Positions 45,484-53,915 of a stretch of 64,000 nt of DNA are shown piece by piece (within the stretch, counting starts at the first letter, position 1; each line of letters begins with the position of its first letter). The notes beneath the pieces are model-generated. The model searched no databases. It was not told the DNA's origin and worked only from the letters and a program-made list of their open reading frames with translations. Position numbers and translations under genes: made by a program. The stretch spans positions 496,001 to 560,000 of the forward strand of contig NZ_CABPRV010000001.1 in the NCBI RefSeq assembly GCF_902459735.1, read 5' to 3'. This DNA is from Pandoraea capi. GTDB lineage: Bacteria; Pseudomonadota; Gammaproteobacteria; Burkholderiales; Burkholderiaceae.

Positions 45484-45723
45484 GATGAGTCCATTGCGGA
45501 GTAGCTGCAAAAACTGCGGCAGCGGTTCTACAGTCTAGTCACGTCTGCGCACGCGATATAGCGCGTCGCGCGAATACCTGCGTTGCACGCGCCGCAACAA
45601 TTACCAAATATTTCAAACGCCTCTCGCTTCCTGCCACAACTTCCGACGCATTGCCATTACGCAGTTTTACGTCATGCCCGCACGGCTGTGCGATGACACA
45701 ATGCATCGATTAATAAGTTAACA

Positions 45724-47061
45724 ATGGAAGAGACAGTCGTGGTTAAAAGTATTTCCCGTTTTTTCACGCAGGTCGTGCACCGCTTTTTGCCCGACCCGCT
45801 CATCTTCGCCATCTTCCTGACGGTCATTACCTTTGCACTGGCGCTGAGCTTCACGCCCAAGACGCCGGGCGATCTCGTGCTGCTCTGGGGATCGGGCTTC
45901 TGGAATCTGCTGGCGTTCTCGATGCAGATGGCGATGATTCTCGTGACGGGTCACGCCCTCGCCAGCTCCGGGCCGATGAAGCGCGCAATGGCCGCACTTG
46001 CCGGTGCCGCACGCTCCCCGGCGCAAGCCACGATGATGGTCGCGTTGCTCGCCGGTGTGGCCTGCGCGATCAACTGGGGCTTCGGCCTCGTGCTCGGCGC
46101 GATGTTCGCGCGTGAAGTCGCACGCCGCGTGAAGGGCACCGACTATCGTCTGCTCGTCGCCTGCGCGTACATGGGCTTTCTGACATGGCACGGCGGCTTG
46201 TCCGGCTCGGTGCCGCTCGTCGCGGCCACGCACGGCAATCCGATGGAAAAGGTCGTCGGCCTGATCCCCGTCTCGCAGACGCTGTTTACCGGCTACAACG
46301 CGTTCATCACGGTGGGCCTGATCGTGATGTTGCCGTTGCTCGCCCGCGCGATGATGCCGCGTCCGAACGAAGTGGTGACGGTCGATCCGAAGCTGCTCGT
46401 CGACGAACCGACGCATGAGCGCGTGCTCGGGCCGAACGCGACGTTCGCCGAGAAGCTCGAAGAAAGCCGTCTGCTGTCGTTGCTGGTGTTCGCGCTGATC
46501 GCAGGCTTTCTCGTGCTGCGCACCGTCACGAAGGGCTTCACGCTCGACATCGATACCGTGAACATTGCGTTCCTCGGCATCGGCATATTGCTGCATCGCA
46601 CGCCGATGGCCTATGCCCGGGCGATCGCGAATGCGGCCCGTGGCGCGTCGAGCATCATGATCCAGTTTCCGTTCTACGCCGGTATTCAGGCGACGATGGA
46701 TCACTCGGGGCTCGCCGGTGTCATCACGAACTGGTTCATCGAAATCGCCAACGCGCACACGTTCCCGCTGCTCGCCTTCCTCAGCTCGGCCGTGATCAAC
46801 TTCGCGGTGCCGTCGGGCGGCGGTCACTGGGTCGTGCAGGGGCCGTTCGTCATGCCCGCCGCACAGGCGCTGCACGCCGACCTCGGCAAAGCGGCCATGG
46901 CCATCGCCTACGGCGAGGCCTGGACCAACATGGCGCAACCGTTCTGGGCGCTGCCCGCCCTCGCGATTGCCGGGCTCGGCGTGCGCGACATCATGGGGTA
47001 TTGCGTGACGGCGCTGCTGTTCTCCGGCGTCATCTTCGTCGCCGGGATGTATTTGTTCTGA
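45724..47061 (+). CDS. AtoE-like short-chain fatty acid transporter
   Basis: 445-aa inner-membrane carrier of the AtoE/short-chain fatty-acid transporter family. N-terminus FFTQVVHRFLPDPLIFAIFLTVITFALAL, then LLWGSGFWNLLAFSMQMAMILVTGHALASS, INWGFGLVLGAMFAREVARR, and the C-terminal VPSGGGHWVVQGPFVMPAA, all family signatures. About 12 helices. The start ATG 45724 has a poor ribosome site. No ato catabolic genes are next to it, so it is a stand-alone carrier for acetoacetate, butyrate or similar acids. A 9-bp hairpin lies after the stop (47088-47112). Confidence 0.9.
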   Translation: MEETVVVKSISRFFTQVVHRFLPDPLIFAIFLTVITFALALSFTPKTPGDLVLLWGSGFWNLLAFSMQMAMILVTGHALASSGPMKRAMAALAGAARSPAQATMMVALLAGVACAINWGFGLVLGAMFAREVARRVKGTDYRLLVACAYMGFLTWHGGLSGSVPLVAATHGNPMEKVVGLIPVSQTLFTGYNAFITVGLIVMLPLLARAMMPRPNEVVTVDPKLLVDEPTHERVLGPNATFAEKLEESRLLSLLVFALIAGFLVLRTVTKGFTLDIDTVNIAFLGIGILLHRTPMAYARAIANAARGASSIMIQFPFYAGIQATMDHSGLAGVITNWFIEIANAHTFPLLAFLSSAVINFAVPSGGGHWVVQGPFVMPAAQALHADLGKAAMAIAYGEAWTNMAQPFWALPALAIAGLGVRDIMGYCVTALLFSGVIFVAGMYLF

Positions 47062-47087
47062 CGTTTCGCCCCTCGCGCGCCATGCAG

Positions 47088-47112
47088 GCAGACCGGACAT
47101 TCGCCGGTCTGC
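47088..47112. terminator. hairpin after the AtoE-like gene, no U-tract
   Basis: GCAGACCGG (47088-47096) pairs with CCGGTCTGC (47104-47112), loop acattcg. No T-run follows. A likely end or protection structure for the carrier mRNA. Confidence 0.45.
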
Positions 47113-47169
47113 ACGGCGCGCGCGCAACGCCAATGGTATGATTTTTGCCGACAACATGACTCATACCGT

Positions 47170-48090
47170 ATGCGATATCCCGACCAGATGTCCGACACGC
47201 TAGCGGCAGCCGTTGCGCAGGCCGACCATGTCATGCGCCATTGGCAATACGATGTCGATGGCCCCGTGAAAATTGGTTCGGACTCCCACAAACGCATGTT
47301 CTGCCGCATGCTGCTGGAGTCGCACAATCCCTACAAGCCTTCCGTCATCGAGTGGCCGACGCTGCCGCCCGATGCCCTCAAGCGTCTGACCGCACTGCCC
47401 ATCTGGGACATTGCCGTGCAGACGGAAGGCCGTGCGTCCATTCGCGTGGCCACGTACGCCGCCACGATTCACGACCCGCTGCTGCGTGAAGCGCTCGTCA
47501 TGGATGGCAACGAAGAAGCCCGCCACAAGGTCGTGCTCTCGAAGCTGGTGGAGGCCTACGGCATCGAACTCGCCGAGGAGCCCCCTTACCCGCCGCCCCA
47601 AGACGCCGAATGGGCGTGGATGAAAACGGGCTTCAGCGAATGCATCGACAGCTTTGTCGCCTTCGGTCTGTTCCGGTCGGCGCAGCGCTCGGGCTATTTC
47701 CCCGAAGCGCTGGTGGAAACGTTCGAGCCGGTGATTCAGGAAGAAGCGCGCCACATCCTGTTCTTCGCGAACTGGGTCGCGTGGTACCGGCGCACGCTGC
47801 CGTTCTGGAAACGCCCGTGGTTCTATGCGCGCGTGGCGGCCGTGTGGGTTACGCTGATCTGGGATCGCATGGCGATCGCGCGTGGCATCGACACCGACGG
47901 CGTGGCGCGCGACGCCAACTTTCCGGCGACCGGCACCGCCGACATCGGCGAGTCGCTCAAGCCGCGCGACCTGATTCTGCTCTGTCTCGAAGAGGACACA
48001 CGGCGCATGGACGGCTACGACAAGCGGCTGTTGCGCCCGACGTTCGTGCCGAGACTCGCCCGCATCGCGCTGCGCTTCATGAAGGCATGA
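47170..48090 (+). CDS. Ferritin-like diiron domain protein
   Basis: 306-aa cytosolic protein. Two ExxH sites, NEEARHKVV and QEEARHILFF, mark a ferritin-like four-helix bundle that can hold two irons, as in ferritin-like oxidoreductases and acyl desaturase relatives. Additional acids (Glu in QTEGRAS and SECIDSF) may complete the site. A hydrophobic stretch, WFYARVAAVWVTLIWDRMAIA, lies in the C-terminal third. Start ATG 47170 or 47188; no clear ribosome site. A TATGAT sequence at 47137 could be its -10 box. Substrate unknown. Confidence 0.75.
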   Translation: MRYPDQMSDTLAAAVAQADHVMRHWQYDVDGPVKIGSDSHKRMFCRMLLESHNPYKPSVIEWPTLPPDALKRLTALPIWDIAVQTEGRASIRVATYAATIHDPLLREALVMDGNEEARHKVVLSKLVEAYGIELAEEPPYPPPQDAEWAWMKTGFSECIDSFVAFGLFRSAQRSGYFPEALVETFEPVIQEEARHILFFANWVAWYRRTLPFWKRPWFYARVAAVWVTLIWDRMAIARGIDTDGVARDANFPATGTADIGESLKPRDLILLCLEEDTRRMDGYDKRLLRPTFVPRLARIALRFMKA

Positions 48091-48139
48091 CGAGCAACGT
48101 CGTCGTCGCGCAAACGTGACGACACATGACGACAAACGA

Positions 48140-48179
48140 AAAAAGCCGCCCCGGGGTTTCGCACCCGGGGCGGCTTTTT
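48140..48179 (+). terminator. intrinsic terminator of the ferritin-like gene
   Basis: AAAAAGCCGCCCCGG (48140-48154) pairs with CCGGGGCGGCTTTTT (48165-48179), 10-nt loop. Near-symmetric A-run and T-run, so it can stop both strands; the convergent DUF4148 gene ends at 48241. Confidence 0.93.
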
Positions 48180-48240
48180 CTATCTTGCTACAGCGACTTG
48201 TACTGCGACGGCGGCGACGATGTCGTCAGCCGTGTGGCGA

Positions 48241-48651
48241 TCAGCTGCCCTGGAATTCGTCGAGTTGACCGGCAGCGCGCGCGCGGGCCAGTTCTTGCTT
48301 GACGTCGGCGCGCGACACGTTCGAGCTGTGCGCCACGGCGGCAACCGGGTAGTCGGTGTCGTTTTCGGCCAGCAGACCTTCAGCACGCGCCTGAGCCAGT
48401 TCCGTCTTCACTTCGACGCGGGTCTTGCTCGCGCCCGAGGCGACGTACACCGGATAGTCGGCATCCCCTTGGGGGATCAGGCCGTTGGCGCGGGCCTGGG
48501 CCAGATCGGCCAGCACGGCAGCGCGCGTAAGCGGTTGGCCTTGCGAGGCGACGTCGGGGTAGTTGTTAGCGTTTTCGGCAGCGTTGCTGGCAACAGCACC
48601 CAGCGAGGCAACAGCAGCGATAAGGGCGATAGCGATGTTCTTGCGGTTCAT
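48241..48651 (-). CDS. DUF4148 repeat protein, exported
   Basis: 136-aa secreted protein of the DUF4148 family, abundant in Burkholderiales and of unknown role. Signal peptide MNRKNIAIALIAAVASLGAVASNA, then three related helices: TRAAVLADLAQARANGLIP, TRVEVKTELAQARAEGLLAENDTDYPV, and SRADVKQELARARAAGQL; NDTDYPV/DADYPV sequences link them. AGGAG is about 10 bases before ATG 48651. Confidence 0.9.
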   Translation of the reverse strand: MNRKNIAIALIAAVASLGAVASNAAENANNYPDVASQGQPLTRAAVLADLAQARANGLIPQGDADYPVYVASGASKTRVEVKTELAQARAEGLLAENDTDYPVAAVAHSSNVSRADVKQELARARAAGQLDEFQGS

Positions 48652-48816
48652 TTTGATAACTCCTGTCAGTTGCGACGACTTTGTTTTGAATTGCGCCGTC
48701 GATGGAAGGAAGTCTAGAACTCGCCATCGCGATGAAAAACGCGATATTTGTCGACGAACTATTGTGTGTTTTGATGAGAATCGAATGCACAACATTGGTG
48801 CGATCAAAATGCAAAA

Positions 48817-48852
48817 CGCCGCAGTGACCGGAAAGACCGGTGAACTGCGGCG
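48817..48852 (-). terminator. intrinsic terminator of the arsR-SRPBCC operon
   Basis: CGCCGCAGT (48817-48825) pairs with ACTGCGGCG (48844-48852), with an inner ACCGG/CCGGT stem and AAAGA loop. Read on the minus strand it is followed by TTTTGCATTTT. It is 31 bases after the SRPBCC stop. Confidence 0.8.
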
Positions 48853-48883
48853 TCTGAAGCCACGGGAATCGGGGGACGGATGC

Positions 48884-49831
48884 TTAGTCGGTGAGCGATG
48901 CGCCAAGCGCGTCGAGCAGGAAATTCGTGCCGCGTTCGCGCGAACCGGCGTCGTCGTACCCATCCAGGAATGCGCCCTGTTCGGTCATGACGAGATGCGT
49001 GCCGCCATCGCGTGCCTTGAGGTCGATGGTGGCCAGCGACACCGAAATCTTGCGCGTGTCGAGATGCATCTCGTAGGCGTAGACCACGCGCGTGTCCTTG
49101 ACGACATCGTAGTAAAGCGCATCGAACGTCGACACCATGCCGCTTTCCCACTTGCCCTTCGCGACCTCGCGTCCGCCGGGACGCACATCCATCGTGCGCT
49201 CGATCAGCGTCAGCCCATCGCTGCGCGCGAACCATCGGTCCTTCGCCTCGCGTTCGACCAACGCGCGAAACACGCGTGCGGGCGATGCAGGGTACTGACG
49301 TTCGATGCGAAACGTCCCGTGCACGACACTGCGGGCCGTCGGCGCCTCAGCTTCGCGCATGACTTCGCGCCCCAGCTTGTCGAGCGTTTGCGTCCAGCCC
49401 TGTCCCGCACCTTCCGGCATCCAGGCGAACGCAGGATCGAGCACCGTGTAGCGCTGTTCGACGTCCAGTTGCGTGCCTTGCGCCACGTCGGTGAAATTCG
49501 CCGTCGTCAACGCGCCGAACAGTGCATGCCCCTTCGCATCGGTCACGGTCATGTCGATGACGAGGCGTGCGGGGGCATCGACTTCCACGAAGCGCCCGCG
49601 AATCCAGTGCGACTCGCCTTCGGGCGACTGCATGCGCAACGCGAATACGCCGCCCTCGTGCGCCTCGATCTGCGCCTCGGGAATCGTGTAACCGGCCGGG
49701 CAGAACCAGCGTTTGACCGCTTCGGTCGAGGTCCATGCCGAGAACACCACCTCGCGCGCCACGGCGTAAGTGCGGCCGACGGTCAGCGGTCGGGGTTGTC
49801 CTGTTGCTTTTGCTTCACTTGCGGTCGTCAT
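48884..49831 (-). CDS. Tandem double-SRPBCC (AHSA1-type) protein
   Basis: 315-aa protein of two START-like SRPBCC/AHSA1 domains in a row. Domain 1 begins LTVGRTYAVAREVVFSAWTSTEAVKRWFCPAGY; domain 2 begins GTFRIERQYPASPARVFRALVEREAKDRWFARSD. Each holds a deep hydrophobic pocket in known members. AAGGAG lies before ATG 49831. It overlaps the ArsR gene by 17 nt, the usual ArsR-AHSA1 pairing, but the usual partner has a single domain; here two are fused. Ligand unknown. Confidence 0.85.
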   Translation of the reverse strand: MTTASEAKATGQPRPLTVGRTYAVAREVVFSAWTSTEAVKRWFCPAGYTIPEAQIEAHEGGVFALRMQSPEGESHWIRGRFVEVDAPARLVIDMTVTDAKGHALFGALTTANFTDVAQGTQLDVEQRYTVLDPAFAWMPEGAGQGWTQTLDKLGREVMREAEAPTARSVVHGTFRIERQYPASPARVFRALVEREAKDRWFARSDGLTLIERTMDVRPGGREVAKGKWESGMVSTFDALYYDVVKDTRVVYAYEMHLDTRKISVSLATIDLKARDGGTHLVMTEQGAFLDGYDDAGSRERGTNFLLDALGASLTD

Positions 49832-50171
49832 GAAGGTCTCCTTCGGGCGGCAGGCTGGCCAGATACTCGCCCAATCGGTCGAGGTGGCCTTCCCACTCGT
49901 GACGGCGCTGGTTGATCCATCGCTCGGCAAGGCTCAGCGCCTGGGGTTCGATCCGGCACGTGCGTACACGTCCGGCCTTTTCGGTACGCACCAGCCCGGC
50001 GTTTTCCAGCACGGACAGATGCTGCATGACCGCCTGCAACGACATCGACAGCGGTTGCGCCAACGCGCTCACCGACGCTGGCCCCTGTGCCAGCCGCACG
50101 AGCATGGCCCGACGCGAAGCGTCGGCCAGTGCCTGAAAAGTCAGATTGAGGGTGTTGTCATGGTCAAGCAT
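49815..50171 (-). CDS. ArsR-type HTH regulator
   Basis: 118-aa winged helix-turn-helix regulator. LNLTFQALADASRRAMLVRLAQGPASVSALAQPLSMSLQAVMQHLSVLENAGLVRTEKAGRVRTCRIEP is the ArsR fold with no metal-binding Cys pair, so it is not a classic arsenite sensor. It belongs to the group that precedes SRPBCC genes. Probably represses its own operon. A T/A-rich stretch with an alternating TTTAGT repeat sits just upstream (about 50190-50220). Confidence 0.9.
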   Translation of the reverse strand: MLDHDNTLNLTFQALADASRRAMLVRLAQGPASVSALAQPLSMSLQAVMQHLSVLENAGLVRTEKAGRVRTCRIEPQALSLAERWINQRRHEWEGHLDRLGEYLASLPPEGDLHDDRK

Positions 50172-50226
50172 GTGCTTGAGTATAGTCGCGACAGAAACTA
50201 AAGCAAGGACTTTAGTATTAAAAACG

Positions 50227-51138
50227 TCAGGTGATGATGTGGTGCTCGCGGGCGCGCACCTTCGCCGTGTGCTGACGATGCAGAATTTCCCGCAGCGACT
50301 GCTCGATGGTCTCGGACATGGCGTCGAGCGCCAGATCGTTCGGCTCCAGCCCGAACGGTTCTTCGATCTCGGCGCTTACTGCCTCCAGCGCGAAGAACGT
50401 GTACGAGATGAAGGCGACGATCACCGGCGTCATGGGGCCGATGGAGTCGACCAGCCCGAACGGCAGCAACAGGCTGTAGAGATACGTCACCCGGTGCAGG
50501 ATCACGCCGTAGGTGAAGGGAATCGGCGTCGTGGCGATACGCTCGCAGCCGCCGATGGCTTCACCGAGACGGTCCAGATGCATCTCCATCACCTGCGCCA
50601 GCGGGCCGTCGAGCTGACCGCGCATGCGGCGCTCGCGCAGCCACTCACCGGCCATCAGGAGAAGGGTGATCGGCTTGAACTGCTTGCGCCTGAGGCACGC
50701 CACGTCTTCCTTATCGAGCAGACGTTCGAAGTCCGCCTTCGGGTCGGTGCCGCGCAACTGATGGCGCATGCCGTGCACGAAGGCGATCAGATAGGCGACG
50801 AAGCGCGGCGAATCGGAGGTATCCGAGACCAGCGTCATCGACTGACGCGACAGCGCACGCGTCTCGTTGAGCACACTGCCCCAGAGCATGCGCGCTTCCC
50901 AGTAACGGGCGTAGCTGGTGGTGTTACGGAAACCGAGGAAGATCGCGAGCGTAATGCCGATCAGCGAAAACGGGATGAACGTGAGCGGGATCTTCCATTC
51001 GAAGATGCGCCCGTGCGCGAGCGTGACGGCAATCGAGATGATCGTGGTGAAAACGAGCTGCGGAGCGATCTTGGGCAAGATCGAGCCGCGCACGACGAAT
51101 AGCATGCGCAGCCAATGCAGGTTGGGACGGACGATCAT
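50227..51138 (-). CDS. Bestrophin-like (UPF0187) anion channel
   Basis: 303-aa bestrophin-family membrane protein with four helices. MIVRPNLHWLRMLFVVRGSILPKIAPQLVFTTIISIAVTL matches the family N-terminus; GFRNTTSYARYWEARMLWGSVLNETRAL and IPFTYGVILHRVTYLYSLLLPFGLVD are further family stretches; a cytosolic C-terminus follows. The start is ATG 51138, set by homology; upstream open codons lack a ribosome site. Bacterial bestrophins form pentameric ion channels. Stand-alone gene. Confidence 0.88.
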   Translation of the reverse strand: MIVRPNLHWLRMLFVVRGSILPKIAPQLVFTTIISIAVTLAHGRIFEWKIPLTFIPFSLIGITLAIFLGFRNTTSYARYWEARMLWGSVLNETRALSRQSMTLVSDTSDSPRFVAYLIAFVHGMRHQLRGTDPKADFERLLDKEDVACLRRKQFKPITLLLMAGEWLRERRMRGQLDGPLAQVMEMHLDRLGEAIGGCERIATTPIPFTYGVILHRVTYLYSLLLPFGLVDSIGPMTPVIVAFISYTFFALEAVSAEIEEPFGLEPNDLALDAMSETIEQSLREILHRQHTAKVRAREHHIIT

Positions 51139-51313
51139 GGTGACGAAGGCGCTTGCAAGCGCTGGAAAACCGGCGGTGGGGGTAGCCGTTGGGGCCGGAT
51201 GATACGCCGATATTCTCGGCATTGAAACGGCTTCGACGCCCCGAACAGGCAGCCCGCGTCAAATCGTCGCAATGGGCGGGACCGGCGCTCAGCGACACGC
51301 CATGAAACGACGA

Positions 51314-51342
51314 ACGCCCGACGGCGGCGAGCCAACGGGCGT
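51314..51342. terminator. weak hairpin downstream of mmsB
   Basis: ACGCCCG (51314-51320) pairs with CGGGCGT (51336-51342). On the minus strand it is followed by TCGTCGTTTCAT, a poor U-tract. Possible end of the mms operon transcript. Confidence 0.4.
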
Positions 51343-51379
51343 GCGGACACCTTCGTTGCGAACACCGCCCGCGAGACGC

Positions 51380-52309
51380 TTACTTCACCTCCAGCGCCTG
51401 CGCGAGCGTGACCGGATCCTGGAAGATGCTGGAAAAGTCGAGCCCGCCGTGACCGTTCGCGCGATGCACTTCGAAGATCCGGCGCGCCAGATCGCCCAAC
51501 GGCGTCACCACGCCACTCGACTCGGCCGCCCCGTGCGCCAGGCGCAGATCCTTGGCCATCAGATCCGTGGCGAACCCGCCGGTGTACCCCCGCGACGACG
51601 CCGCATTCTCCATCACGCCCGGACACGGGTTGTACACCTCCAGCGTCCAGTTGCGCCCTGAGCTTTGCTGCATCACGGCCGAGAGCACCTTCGGGTCGAG
51701 CCCGTTGGCGATGCCCAGACGCAGCGCCTCGCTCGTGCCCGCCATCAGAATGCCGAGCAGCATGTTGTTGCATAGCTTGAGCGTCTGACCGGCGCCGAGC
51801 GGGCCGCCGTGGTGAATCGCCCGCCCCATGTTGCCCAGCAGCGCACGCATGCGTTCGACCAGCGCCGCGTCGCCACCCACCATGAACGTCAGTGTGCCGG
51901 CCGCCGCGCCCGCCGTGCCGCCCGAGACCGGCGCGTCGAGCAACAGCGTGCCCGGGCGGGCGATCTTCGCCAGTTGACGTGGGATCTCCGGCGGTACCGT
52001 ACTGCTGTCGATGAGCACCGCCTCCGGTGCCGCGTTCGCGAGCACGCCGTCGGGTCCGTCGTAGGCGGCGAGCACATGTTCACCGGCGGGCAGCATCGTG
52101 ATGACGACCTGTGCGTCGCGCACGGCATCGGCAATCGACTTCGCGGCCTTGCCGCCCGCCGCTGCGAGCCGCTCCACCGCCGAGTCCGACAGGTCGAAGC
52201 CGCGCACCGCGTGCCCCGCCTTCACGAGATTCGCCGCCATCGGCCCGCCCATGTTGCCCAGGCCGATGAAGCCGATGCGCAGCGTCCCTTGTTGCGTTTC
52301 CGTAGCCAT
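51380..52309 (-). CDS. mmsB: 3-hydroxyisobutyrate dehydrogenase
   Basis: 309-aa NAD-dependent enzyme of valine breakdown, making methylmalonate semialdehyde for MmsA. FIGLGNMGGPMAANLVKAGHAV is the Rossmann start; LLDAPVSGGTAGAAAGTLTFMVGG is the substrate loop; LGAGQTLKLCNNMLL holds the catalytic Lys. GGAG lies before ATG 52309. It is 43 nt after mmsA. It could also act on related 2-hydroxy-3-oxo acids (tartronate semialdehyde), but the mmsA neighbour favours HIBADH. Confidence 0.93.
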   Translation of the reverse strand: MATETQQGTLRIGFIGLGNMGGPMAANLVKAGHAVRGFDLSDSAVERLAAAGGKAAKSIADAVRDAQVVITMLPAGEHVLAAYDGPDGVLANAAPEAVLIDSSTVPPEIPRQLAKIARPGTLLLDAPVSGGTAGAAAGTLTFMVGGDAALVERMRALLGNMGRAIHHGGPLGAGQTLKLCNNMLLGILMAGTSEALRLGIANGLDPKVLSAVMQQSSGRNWTLEVYNPCPGVMENAASSRGYTGGFATDLMAKDLRLAHGAAESSGVVTPLGDLARRIFEVHRANGHGGLDFSSIFQDPVTLAQALEVK

Positions 52310-52352
52310 CGTCTGTCTCCGAAATCTGCGATCTGAGGTTAGCGGGATGCGC

Positions 52353-53852
52353 TTACTTCAGCGTAATGGTCGTATTCACGCCCGCCGGGCCGGTGCCGCG
52401 TGCTTGCCAGCGTGCGGTCACGGTCTTCGTCTGCGTCCAGAACAGAATCGCCTGCTTGCCGTTCGGCCCCAGATCGCCAAGCTTCGACGCACGCGAACCG
52501 GTGAAGCTGAACCACGCGACCGGCACCGGAATCGGCAGGTTGATGCCGACCTGACCGACGTCGATCTCGTTCTGGAACTGGCGCGCCGCGCCGCCGTCCT
52601 GCGTGAACAGCGCCACGCCGTTGCCATTCGGATTCGCGTTGACGAAAGCGATCGCCTCGTCGAGCGTCTCGGCGCCTGCCATGCACAGCACCGGTCCGAA
52701 GATTTCATCGCGATAGATGGACATCTCCGCCGTCACGCCGTCGAAGATGGTCGGGCCGACGAAGTTGCCGTCCGGCGCTTCCTTCACCGCGTGACCACGC
52801 CCGTCGAGCAGCAGCTTCGCGCCCTCTTCCACCCCGGCGCCGATGAGCTTCTCCACACGTGCACGCGCCTGCTTCGACACGAGCGGCCCGACGTCTGCCT
52901 TGCGGTCCGTGCCCGGACCGACCTTCAGCGCACGCGCACGTTCGACCAGCTCCGGCACCCACTCGCGCGCTTCGCCCACCAGCACGGCCACCGACGTCGC
53001 CATGCAACGCTGCCCTGCCGCGCCGAACGCCGCGCCGAGCAAATGGTTGATGGCCTGTTCGCGATCGGCATCCGGCAGGATCACGCAGTGGTTCTTCGCG
53101 CCCATCATCGCCTGACAGCGCTTGCCCGCTTCCGATGCGCGACGATAGATATGCGTGCCGACGTGCGTCGAGCCGATGAACGACACTGCCTTGATGTCGG
53201 GGTGATCGCAAATGCCGTTGGCCGTGTCCGGCCCGCCGTGCACGACGTTGAGCACGCCCGGGGGCAGTCCCGCTTCGAGCGCGAGTTCCGCGAGACGCAG
53301 CGAGGCGCTCGGGTCCTGCTCCGACGGCTTGAGCACGAACGTATTGCCGGTCGCCACGGCCAGCGGGAACATGAAGCACGGCAACATCACCGGGAAGTTG
53401 AATGCCGTGATGCCCGCGCACACGCCGAGCGGTTCGATGAGCGTGTAGACGTCGACGCCACCAGCCGCGTTTTGCGCGTACTCACCGAGTTGCAGCGACG
53501 CGATCGAGCACGCATGTTCAACGACTTCGAGGCCGCGTCCGACTTCCCCTTCGGCGTCGGGCAGCGTCTTGCCGTGCTCGCGCGTAATCAGCTCGGCAAG
53601 CTCGCCCGTGTGATCGCGCAGCAATTGCTGGAAGCGCAGCATCACGCGCATGCGGTTGGCTTGCGACGTGTTGCGCCACGACTTGTAAGCGGCCTTCGCC
53701 GACGCCACGGCGGCGTCGAGTTCTTCAGCGGTGGCGAACGGCACGCGCGCGACGACTTCCTGCGTGGCGGGGTTCACGACATCGCGCCACTGCGACGTCT
53801 TCGATTCAACACGCTTGCCGTCGATGAGCAGCGGAATGGTAGGTAGGGACAT
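52353..53852 (-). CDS. mmsA: Methylmalonate-semialdehyde dehydrogenase (CoA-acylating)
   Basis: 499-aa aldehyde dehydrogenase that turns methylmalonate semialdehyde into propionyl-CoA in valine (and thymine) breakdown. NAD site: FNFPVMLPCFMFPLAVATGNTFVLKPSE; catalytic Cys in GAAGQRCMA; C-terminal NEIDVGQVGINLPIPVPVAWFSFTGSRAS is the MmsA signature. CTGGAG is before ATG 53852. It lies 63 nt after the binding-protein gene. Confidence 0.96.
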   Translation of the reverse strand: MSLPTIPLLIDGKRVESKTSQWRDVVNPATQEVVARVPFATAEELDAAVASAKAAYKSWRNTSQANRMRVMLRFQQLLRDHTGELAELITREHGKTLPDAEGEVGRGLEVVEHACSIASLQLGEYAQNAAGGVDVYTLIEPLGVCAGITAFNFPVMLPCFMFPLAVATGNTFVLKPSEQDPSASLRLAELALEAGLPPGVLNVVHGGPDTANGICDHPDIKAVSFIGSTHVGTHIYRRASEAGKRCQAMMGAKNHCVILPDADREQAINHLLGAAFGAAGQRCMATSVAVLVGEAREWVPELVERARALKVGPGTDRKADVGPLVSKQARARVEKLIGAGVEEGAKLLLDGRGHAVKEAPDGNFVGPTIFDGVTAEMSIYRDEIFGPVLCMAGAETLDEAIAFVNANPNGNGVALFTQDGGAARQFQNEIDVGQVGINLPIPVPVAWFSFTGSRASKLGDLGPNGKQAILFWTQTKTVTARWQARGTGPAGVNTTITLK

Positions 53853-53915
53853 GACACGCTCTCCAGATCGATATGAATACGAACGAATACGGATGAAAGA
53901 ATTCGGGGCTGAAAA

